This document shows positions 6,980-12,502 of a DNA stretch of 48,869 nucleotides, piece after piece. Position 1 is the stretch's first letter, and every line of letters begins with the position of its first letter. The stretch spans positions 1-48,869 of the IMG/VR virus record IMGVR_UViG_3300009009_000018; one strand, given 5' to 3'. The notes below the pieces were generated by a model. It saw only the letters and a program-made list of their open reading frames with translations. It made no database searches and had not been told where the DNA came from. Position numbers and translations under genes: made by a program. Source of the stretch: a virus.

Positions 6980-7765
6980 TTATGACCTACCTAATTTATC
7001 CAACAATGCTTTACTTTTCTGCACCGCAGTTTTCAAATCCGAATCCCTAGCACTGTCTATCCTCCCTTCAAAATGAGGATTAGGATTGGGCTGACCATCA
7101 GTAAGAAAATGATAACGATATTCCGGCTTAAACACATGTTCATCATCACTAATATAATAGGATAACCTTAGAGATTTTACCTGTTTTCCTAGTTTAATAG
7201 GCGCGAATTCAAAATATGTATTTTTAGAGTCTTTAGTTACTTTGATTATAGTAAAGCCCAAGTTAGCAAATTCAGACTTAATTTCATCCACACTACCACC
7301 GCCAGTATGCTTTTTTTCTGGATCTACAAATTTTTCAACATTTTTGATTTCGCTGTATTTTTTGTAAGTGATTGGTTTTGGGTAAAAGCGGAGCTGCTTA
7401 TGCCAATCCATAAAATAGTGTGTGAACTCTATAGAGCGAGATCTCCACGATGCTCCCCCTGAGCTTTTAGTTATACCACGATCCCAGATCATTTTTCCAT
7501 TATCCATATAGAAGACAAAAAATCGCTTTGGACCTGAAAAATAATCACCTAAACTGTAGACAAGCATTCCTTGTATTTCGGATGGATCTTTAGTTATGGT
7601 GCTAACATTGTTACTGCGCTCGTCATAGTCTATTTTAACATTATCTTTTCCTTGTTTTAGGATAGCCATCAGTGATGCTGGAATGGCGTCATCCCCAAAA
7701 TAATAAGATTTCTGTGTGGCCTCAATTTTGATATAACGAGCGTTAATTTGAGAAAGAAACGACAT
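6980..7765 (-). CDS. Leader-bearing island protein of unknown function (261 aa)
   Basis: It begins with the leader MSFLSQINARYIKIEA, with the IEA boundary. The mature part appears to have two beta-rich halves. One holds MLVYSLGDYFSGPKRFFVF, KMIWDRGITK and WRSRSIEF. The other runs from about residue 150 and includes GFTIIKVTKDSKNTYFEF and YRYHFLTDGQPNPNP. A Gly-rich hinge (HTGGGSVDEI) separates them. No catalytic motif is recognised. The final helix is basic (KSKALLDKLGRS). Ribosome binding site and leader repeat are present, as for its neighbours. It may be a virion-packaged effector. The function is unknown. Confidence 0.72.
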   Translation of the reverse strand: MSFLSQINARYIKIEATQKSYYFGDDAIPASLMAILKQGKDNVKIDYDERSNNVSTITKDPSEIQGMLVYSLGDYFSGPKRFFVFYMDNGKMIWDRGITKSSGGASWRSRSIEFTHYFMDWHKQLRFYPKPITYKKYSEIKNVEKFVDPEKKHTGGGSVDEIKSEFANLGFTIIKVTKDSKNTYFEFAPIKLGKQVKSLRLSYYISDDEHVFKPEYRYHFLTDGQPNPNPHFEGRIDSARDSDLKTAVQKSKALLDKLGRS

Positions 7766-7773
7766 AAATAAAT

Positions 7774-7842
7774 CTCCAAATAATTTAATAATTGTAACAA
7801 CTTAATAGCTGAGTGCGTATCCTTCTAGAGGAACGAAACCTC
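7774..7842 (-). repeat. Effector-island 5' leader repeat, copy 5
   Basis: This copy precedes the gene starting at 7765. It has GAGGAACGAAACCTC instead of GAGGGACGAAACCTC. The change falls in the loop and keeps the GAGG/CCTC pairing. Confidence 0.85.
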
Positions 7843-7857
7843 TTAAATGCTGTTTTG

Positions 7858-8325
7858 TTAATCATCCATCGAGCCTTCCATATTCGTTATGGCATCGTAA
7901 GGTAAGCTAATAATGAATACTTGAATGTCTTTTTTGTTCTGATCTTTTCGAGTGAGCAGCCGATGATTACCGTCTAGAACGACCATACTAGCACCGACTT
8001 TAGCCACGATAATCGGGTTATCGATTTGGTTTTTTTTAACTCGCCTACCGTGATCATAGTATGAATATTTTTTAGTTTCGTCCATAGGTACAGTGGTTAC
8101 TTTTCCCTTTTTAATCGCAGCATTCCAAGTACGAATAACTTCATCCAGAAACTCAGAATTGGGATCGCCATTCTCGTCTAAACCTACAGCAAATAAAACT
8201 ACATTCAATGCATCTTTAAGGTCGTCTTTAGCGAGGCTTGAATGAGACAGGACAGCGTCTTTTTCGGTAAGCAACTTCTTACTAACCGCTTGGTACTTGG
8301 CATATACTTTGCTAAGGAACGACAT
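7858..8325 (-). CDS. ParB/sulfiredoxin-like domain protein with capsid-targeting-like leader
   Basis: I chose the ATG at 8325 (MSFLSKVYAKYQAVS) over the one four codons upstream, because the GGAG ribosome binding site lies inside that extension. After the leader and a helical region comes NPIIVAKV, then VVLDGNHRLLTRK with the DGNHR motif at residues 118-122, then DIQVFIISLP. This is the arrangement of the ParB/sulfiredoxin fold, whose members bind nucleotides (CTP or ATP) and act in DNA partition, as nucleases, or in phosphotransfer. The 155-residue length fits one such domain. I infer a packaged effector that acts on DNA or nucleotides. No antidote gene is visible. Confidence 0.7.
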   Translation of the reverse strand: MSFLSKVYAKYQAVSKKLLTEKDAVLSHSSLAKDDLKDALNVVLFAVGLDENGDPNSEFLDEVIRTWNAAIKKGKVTTVPMDETKKYSYYDHGRRVKKNQIDNPIIVAKVGASMVVLDGNHRLLTRKDQNKKDIQVFIISLPYDAITNMEGSMDD

Positions 8326-8330
8326 CTTAT

Positions 8331-8382
8331 TCTCCAATAATTTAAACTACTTAGTAGCTGAGTGCGTACAGGAGTAAACCCC
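8331..8382 (-). repeat. Effector-island 5' leader repeat, copy 6 (diverged)
   Basis: This is the most distal and most diverged copy. It keeps TTAGTAGCTGAGTGCGTA and then GGAGTAAACCCC. Its upstream half overlaps the last codons of the actin-like gene. GGGG and CTCC can still pair if a G-U pair is allowed. Confidence 0.7.
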
Positions 8383-9352
8383 GTGCTACGGCACCTAAAG
8401 GATCTTTCGCCATTCGCACTTCTTTAATCTTAAACGGGAGCGGGTTCTTAGCTTGAAATCTCTTTAGCTCCTCTTCCCATAGCTCTTTAAAACCTTTGAG
8501 AGAGGCTGTTCCACCAGAAAGCACGATAGGAATAGGAGCAGGGAAATCTAACTGGCTCTTCATTTTAACCCACTCTTTCATGAGGGTTTGTAGCTCATAA
8601 CGGATGAGTGCTTTGTAGTGGTAATATAACGCCTGACCGATCTCATCATCTATGGCGGACGCATTTAATAGATCAAATTGCGAATCTTCTTTAACCTTAA
8701 GAACTTGAGCAATCGGAGCGCCGATGGCAGCAGAAGTCATGGCATCTACCCAATCTCCACTTCTAGAGATAGAAAAGTCAAGCGTCCCTACAAGCTTATA
8801 TGATGCACAGATATTGATCTGCCCCCCTCCGTGAGAGATAGCAATACCAGAGTGGTCGTCTTCAGCACACTCAGCGTATATTATAGCCAATGCTTCGTTT
8901 ACTGGTTCTGAATCATAACCAAAGGTGTCTAATAACTGTGAGAAGAAACCCGCGTGCCACACAGTATTAGCTTTTGGATTATCTACGGGAACAGCAGGAA
9001 CAGAAAAGCAGCACTTCTCTCCTTCCACTTCAGGCTCCCCTACAAGCGCTTTTACGAGAGCACTAATTACATCCCGCCCTTCTTTTTCTGCTGGGTTTAA
9101 AATACCTGACGCCATCGGACGTCGAACTTCACGGTTAAGGATGCGTGCAATTGAAATGGCATCATCACCAACTATATACGCACTATCTTTGATGTGAACG
9201 GCATTGAGAGATCCTGCAGCAAGGCGCTGCTTCTGTTCGTCGGTAATATCGATAAAGGCATTGCGTAGGCGTTTAACTTCCATTTGTCCGCTTTTTTTAT
9301 CCATTTTTGCAGCAACTAAATTACTAGTCCCCACATCAAGTGCTGTTGCCAT
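8351..9352 (-). CDS. Actin-like ATPase (ParM/MreB superfamily)
   Basis: The five-part actin/hexokinase nucleotide site is visible. Phosphate-1 is ALDVGTSNLV (Asp6), the connecting region is NEALAI (Glu153), phosphate-2 is ISHGGGQIN (172-180), and the adenosine motif is IVLSGGTASLKGF (277-288). At 333 residues it fits phage and plasmid actins that form filaments for DNA segregation or for positioning of replicating phage DNA. I chose the ATG at 9352 because AGGAAGG precedes it and the family begins right at the first strand. An in-frame start at 9415 would add 21 basic residues. A TAAGATTATA motif lies 43 bp upstream of 9352. The exact subfamily is not clear. The gene is immediately upstream of the effector island. 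Confidence 0.85.
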   Translation of the reverse strand: MATALDVGTSNLVAAKMDKKSGQMEVKRLRNAFIDITDEQKQRLAAGSLNAVHIKDSAYIVGDDAISIARILNREVRRPMASGILNPAEKEGRDVISALVKALVGEPEVEGEKCCFSVPAVPVDNPKANTVWHAGFFSQLLDTFGYDSEPVNEALAIIYAECAEDDHSGIAISHGGGQINICASYKLVGTLDFSISRSGDWVDAMTSAAIGAPIAQVLKVKEDSQFDLLNASAIDDEIGQALYYHYKALIRYELQTLMKEWVKMKSQLDFPAPIPIVLSGGTASLKGFKELWEEELKRFQAKNPLPFKIKEVRMAKDPLGAVARGLLLYALSY

Positions 9353-9394
9353 ATTTGATTTCCTTCCTAGCAGCTTATTTTTCCATTTGCGATA

Positions 9395-9404
9395 TATAAT
9401 CTTA
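9395..9404 (-). promoter_or_regulatory. Candidate promoter element (TAAGATTATA)
   Basis: The motif lies on the minus strand 43 bp before the preferred start of the actin-like gene, overlapping the stop of the gene before it. This placement supports the shorter start at 9352 and a separate transcript for the actin and effector genes. Confidence 0.4.
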
Positions 9405-9713
9405 GGCTTTATCATTTTTTCTTGTTTTTAACTTAGCAATTCCTTCTTCATCAAGAGACGACTTGGTCGTAGACACAGATAATAAACTAGCCTTACTACT
9501 TTTGATTCCAGTTGGCATAAAAGGCAAAGTATCAAAATTTGTGTCGATTTCTTCTACTGCAGGCACAGATAGAGAAGGCTGATACGAATAAGCATAAGGA
9601 GAATCTGATAGAATATCCTCTTTCTGTTTTGAAAGAAGTCTCTCTAATAGCGAGTTTTGTTCCTGCACCAACTCTTTATGCGATTTCCTAATAAAAAACT
9701 TTTTACTGGCCAT
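9402..9713 (-). CDS. Small KKFFI-type protein, coiled-coil N-terminus
   Basis: This 103-residue protein starts MASKKFFIRKSHKEL, closely like MAKKFFIKSSSD of the gene at 11309. A short coiled coil (QNSLLERLLSKQ) follows, then a low-complexity Ser/Pro/acidic tail. No family is recognised. The shared start suggests a second kind of localisation or assembly tag in this phage. AAGAAAGGA lies before the ATG. A perfect palindrome (9732-9749) sits 19 bp before the start and may control the gene. Confidence 0.65.
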   Translation of the reverse strand: MASKKFFIRKSHKELVQEQNSLLERLLSKQKEDILSDSPYAYSYQPSLSVPAVEEIDTNFDTLPFMPTGIKSSKASLLSVSTTKSSLDEEGIAKLKTRKNDKA

Positions 9714-9731
9714 TTCGATTTCCTTTCTTAC

Positions 9732-9749
9732 TATTCCCGATCGGGAATA
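9732..9749. promoter_or_regulatory. Perfect 18-bp palindrome, operator-like
   Basis: TATTCCCGATCGGGAATA is a gap-free inverted repeat directly upstream of the ribosome binding site of the 9713 gene. Its 14-bp core (TTCCCGATCGGGAA) recurs at 9784-9797, 50 bp away centre to centre. A two-site operator for a dimeric repressor fits. A hairpin is unlikely because there is no loop. Confidence 0.55.
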
Positions 9750-9777
9750 TATGCAGCATTTACCCTTTTTTCTTCCT

Positions 9778-10443
9778 TCATTTTTCCCGATCGGGAATAC
9801 ACTCGGCTAGAGGGATAATATTATATCCATGCCATTTTAATCCCATAATAAGATCAGGCAACATCTCTGCTGTTTTTTTCGTACTATGAAGAAGAAGGAT
9901 TATACTATCTTTTGTTGCATTTGTCTTTTTAAGCTGCGAGACAAACGATCCCCACATTCTTTTTTTACTTTTCTGTTCTTGCCAGTCCTTTAAGTCCATA
10001 TTCCAACCGATTACTCTATATTTCATCTCTTTGATTTTTGTTGTTTGTTGCGATGTCAAAGCGCCATAAGGAGGACGAAAAAGTTTGGTATGCGTAATTG
10101 AAGAGAGTACATTTTGTGTGTTTAATATTTCTAATTTAAATGTTTTATTTTTTATCTTCGGTAAGTAGGGGTGACTCCAAGAGTGGTTCCCTACTTCATG
10201 TTGCTCATTTTTTAGTCGATGTAACACGTTAACTCCGCGATCACTTTTCAAGGTCTCACCAATTAAGAAAAAAGTAGCCGGAGTTTTGTTTTCTTTTAGA
10301 GCATCTAGTACTTTATGTGTACTGTCATTTACGCCATCATCAATAGTTAATACCGCAACCCCAGACCGAACGCATTTTGCAAAAGTACCCCCATAGACGG
10401 GGGTACTAATAAATAAGCTAGAGAGAAATAAAAAGATTCCCAT
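9778..10443 (-). CDS. Secreted polysaccharide deacetylase (NodB/CE4 family)
   Basis: The enzyme would remove acetyl groups from N-acetyl sugars of peptidoglycan, chitin-like or exopolysaccharide chains. A signal peptide (about 18 residues) comes first. All five NodB motifs then appear: TIDDG (33-37, base and metal Asp), HSWSH (87-91, metal His pair), RPPYG (123-127), DLKDW (150-154) and ILLLHS (His186). At 221 residues it is a single catalytic domain. It lies 16 bp downstream of a secreted metalloprotease gene, so the pair probably acts together outside the inner membrane. Such enzymes are unusual in phages. Shielding peptidoglycan from lysozyme-like enzymes is a possible role, and it is inference. 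Confidence 0.9.
   Translation of the reverse strand: MGIFLFLSSLFISTPVYGGTFAKCVRSGVAVLTIDDGVNDSTHKVLDALKENKTPATFFLIGETLKSDRGVNVLHRLKNEQHEVGNHSWSHPYLPKIKNKTFKLEILNTQNVLSSITHTKLFRPPYGALTSQQTTKIKEMKYRVIGWNMDLKDWQEQKSKKRMWGSFVSQLKKTNATKDSIILLLHSTKKTAEMLPDLIMGLKWHGYNIIPLAECIPDREK
9784..9797. promoter_or_regulatory. Second copy of the palindrome core
   Basis: TTCCCGATCGGGAA lies inside the last codons of the deacetylase gene (coding for part of CIPDREK). The word is shared exactly with 9732-9749. Together they frame the short intergenic region before the KKFFI gene. Confidence 0.5.
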
Positions 10444-10459
10444 TTCGCAGTATAGCTCC

Positions 10460-11212
10460 TTAAGGTTTAAACCAGCACAGAGGTCGATCCAGTCCTAATG
10501 TACCGTTGTGATAACTGTCGAGACGACATTGTACAGTTTTTGGATAACTTGTATTTGTTCTTTTTACTACAGATCTATCTGGAGTTTCAAAGTCTGGTTT
10601 ACTCTCTCTGCGCATTGTGGCAAGGAGATTGCCTAAACTTTGACCACCGGACAATTGGCGCATACAGCTATTATCTTCGTTACACACTTTTTCCATATAG
10701 AAAGTAGATGGAAAAGAGCTGGAATCTTCTATCTTCTCTAGTACATTTTTTAAACACCAGCCAGCACCATAAAAGTCACTCTGCCCTTCTGCTGCCATCT
10801 TTAATCCAACATGAATATATGGTGCACCACCGTACAGATGACCTAATTCATGACATAAGACAAGAGCAAAACCACTTGGTAATACTTCTGGGCGACGAGC
10901 AAGTCCACCATACATATTAATTTCAGTAGCTCCGTACCCGTTTCTCCACACATTTGCGTTTACGGTCGGATCTTCCCACTTACGATTAATAACAAGCTTT
11001 TCTTTCCACTCTTCTGCAATAGGAGCATAGAGTTCCTCTGCCGCACTAATGATATTGTTGAAGGTTTCTTCTGATACATTACTCTCTGCAAAATTTAAGT
11101 TATCTTCTTTCCAAAGATCGTTGTCTTCTGCCCAAGAGTGAACTTTAGCCTCTGCGCTCCCACATCCGAAAAATACAGCCCATAAAGTAACCAAACTTAA
11201 AAATCGCAGCAT
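10460..11212 (-). CDS. Secreted HELGH zinc metalloprotease-like protein
   Basis: The signal peptide (MLRFLSLVTLWAVFFGCGSAEA) is followed by a 228-residue domain. CHELGHLYGG gives the HExxH zinc site (121-125). EGQSDFYGAGWCLKNV gives a downstream acidic ligand (Glu142 or Asp146), as in M48-like peptidases. The FFGC lipobox is imperfect, so lipidation is uncertain. Six cysteines in the mature part suggest disulfides and a periplasmic or extracellular location. HELGH followed by EGQxD recalls a family I associate with Bdellovibrionota, which is a weak clue to the host. AAAGGGG precedes the start. It probably forms an operon with the deacetylase. Confidence 0.75.
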   Translation of the reverse strand: MLRFLSLVTLWAVFFGCGSAEAKVHSWAEDNDLWKEDNLNFAESNVSEETFNNIISAAEELYAPIAEEWKEKLVINRKWEDPTVNANVWRNGYGATEINMYGGLARRPEVLPSGFALVLCHELGHLYGGAPYIHVGLKMAAEGQSDFYGAGWCLKNVLEKIEDSSSFPSTFYMEKVCNEDNSCMRQLSGGQSLGNLLATMRRESKPDFETPDRSVVKRTNTSYPKTVQCRLDSYHNGTLGLDRPLCWFKP

Positions 11213-11308
11213 GTGTAACCCCTTTCATGATGTCGTTTTATAAAGTCTCAGGCAACTGCCAGAGTTGTATACGCACGATGGGGGAGATCAGATGTAGCAG
11301 ATCAGCAA

Positions 11309-11530
11309 TTACTTAGTCGTGAACATCTCCTCGTCTTCTTCAAATTCAAATTCTACTCGTCTAGCTTCAACAGGAGTTGGAGGAGAATATACCGCAGTTC
11401 TTTTACTGCGTTTAGCTGCAGGCTTTATCTCAGATGCCGCAGCTTCTAAAAATGTAACTTTGTTTTGGAGTTTTTCTAATTCGCGCTTAATAATGTCGGA
11501 AGAACTTTTGATAAAAAACTTTTTAGCCAC
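11309..11530 (-). CDS. Small KKFFI-type protein
   Basis: This 73-residue protein uses a GTG start with GAGGTG upstream. The start MAKKFFIKSSSDIIKREL parallels that of the 9402 gene. A coiled-coil helix (LEKLQNKVTFLEAAAS) follows, then a basic Pro-rich stretch and an acidic end (FEFEEDEEMF). No family is recognised. The charge split and the shared N-terminus suggest a small assembly or adaptor protein. Preceding bases 11213-11308 hold no gene. They include a short GGCA/TGCC inverted repeat and a GTATACGCA word. Confidence 0.6.
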   Translation of the reverse strand: MAKKFFIKSSSDIIKRELEKLQNKVTFLEAAASEIKPAAKRSKRTAVYSPPTPVEARRVEFEFEEDEEMFTTK

Positions 11531-11546
11531 TACACACCTCTTAACG

Positions 11547-11924
11547 TTAGTCCTTAACTACTGTATACCTACTACCGCAATCTTTACAAATTACAATGAA
11601 ACGTTGTCCAGCATCGATAATATCACAGTCGCCTGTGTTCTGATAGTGACCACCTGCGGTGATACACTCTATGTTCTTACATCGATATACAGACCTTTTC
11701 TTCTCCTGTTTAATCTTATCTGACTCGACAAAAGAGGTATCCGTTTCTTCTATTACCTTTTTGCAATTTGCTTCTACCTGTAACGCGCGAGACGCTTGTT
11801 TTCTTAACTTACCTACTTGCTTCTTCTCTATCTTCAGTTCTCGCAGTTCCCTTTGGAGTGTTTTTAACTTCTGCTCCAATTCATTTATCCGCCTTTTTGC
11901 CAATCGATCATCTGCGTTTGCCAT
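11547..11924 (-). CDS. Coiled-coil protein with C-terminal zinc ribbon
   Basis: I use the ATG at 11924, 5 nt after GGGGA, rather than the GTG one codon upstream. The first 60 residues are a charged heptad coiled coil (INELEQKLKTLQRELRELK). The C-terminal 50 residues hold two cysteine pairs (YRCKNIECIT and VICKDCGSRY), as in a zinc ribbon. Such proteins often contact nucleic acid or RNA polymerase. Nothing more specific can be said. The gene starts at the divergent region 11925-12114 shared with the plus-strand PIN-like gene. Confidence 0.65.
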   Translation of the reverse strand: MANADDRLAKRRINELEQKLKTLQRELRELKIEKKQVGKLRKQASRALQVEANCKKVIEETDTSFVESDKIKQEKKRSVYRCKNIECITAGGHYQNTGDCDIIDAGQRFIVICKDCGSRYTVVKD

Positions 11925-12013
11925 CACGTCCCCTTAACTAAAGAGTTAAACGAAGGATAGGTCAGTTTAGTACCGCGCAACAGGGCTATATAATTTAATC
12001 TGTTTCTTGGTTT

Positions 12014-12029
12014 TTGGCCTGATGGCCAA
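12014..12029. promoter_or_regulatory. Short hairpin/operator in divergent intergenic region
   Basis: TTGGCC and GGCCAA (12014-12019 and 12024-12029) flank a TGAT tetraloop, in the 190-bp gap between the divergent zinc-ribbon and PIN-like genes. It could be an operator or a small structured leader. The rest of the gap shows only AT-rich promoter-like sequence. Confidence 0.4.
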
Positions 12030-12114
12030 TAAATGTATTTCTAAAGTTTTTGCGCTAATATGCCGATAATTACTTTGTTAGGTTGAGTATGATTTACTAA
12101 GTTGGGGGTTAAGT

Positions 12115-12498
12115 ATGGGATATCTTAAGAAAGTTACAGCAATGGCACGTGGCACACTCGTGATTGACGAGTGTTTAGAACCATTGGCTCCATACATAGA
12201 ACAAAAAAACATACATGTTATTGTGCCAGAGAAGAAAATGTCTGATGATAAAATAATTAAAACACTTCTCGCAAATCGAATCATTGTTACGCACAATGTA
12301 GATGATTTTAAAGACAAAGCATCTTCTTTCGACTATGGGATAATATCCACGAAAAATGTTAACATCCAACAATTAGACGTATTAGCAGACATGATCTCTA
12401 AAGCAATTATTGCTCATAAGTTGTGGTCTTATCGCCATGGTTTTTTGCTAACATTAAAACAAGACGGCAAGCACAAATTAGAAGACTTGACAGACTAA
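12115..12498 (+). CDS. PIN-like nuclease domain protein (DUF5615/Mut7-C-like)
   Basis: The 127-residue protein has the spacing of acidic residues seen in DUF5615 PIN-like ribonucleases: VIDECLE (Asp18, Glu19), SDDKIIKTLLANR (43-55) and IIVTHNVDDF (56-65, the ITxDxDF position). The C-terminus is basic and diverged. Family members are often toxin-like RNases paired with a DUF433 antitoxin, but no partner gene is adjacent. It is the only plus-strand gene between 1 and 19.8 kb and ends 4 bp from a convergent gene, so it looks like an inserted single gene. GGGGG precedes the start. The RNase activity is inferred. Confidence 0.65.
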   Translation: MGYLKKVTAMARGTLVIDECLEPLAPYIEQKNIHVIVPEKKMSDDKIIKTLLANRIIVTHNVDDFKDKASSFDYGIISTKNVNIQQLDVLADMISKAIIAHKLWSYRHGFLLTLKQDGKHKLEDLTD

Positions 12499-12502
12499 AA
12501 AA

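Noticed and set aside
5271-8382. Repeated leader blocks as a CRISPR or retron array
   Set aside because: They are spaced by whole genes, differ in length, and each ends in a ribosome binding site before a start codon.
8353-9415. Longer start of the actin-like gene at 9415
   Set aside because: It has a weak ribosome binding site and adds residues before the first conserved strand. The ATG at 9352 has AGGAAGG and a promoter-like motif upstream.
9732-9749. Palindrome as a terminator
   Set aside because: It has no loop, no T-run, and lies before a gene rather than after a transcript.
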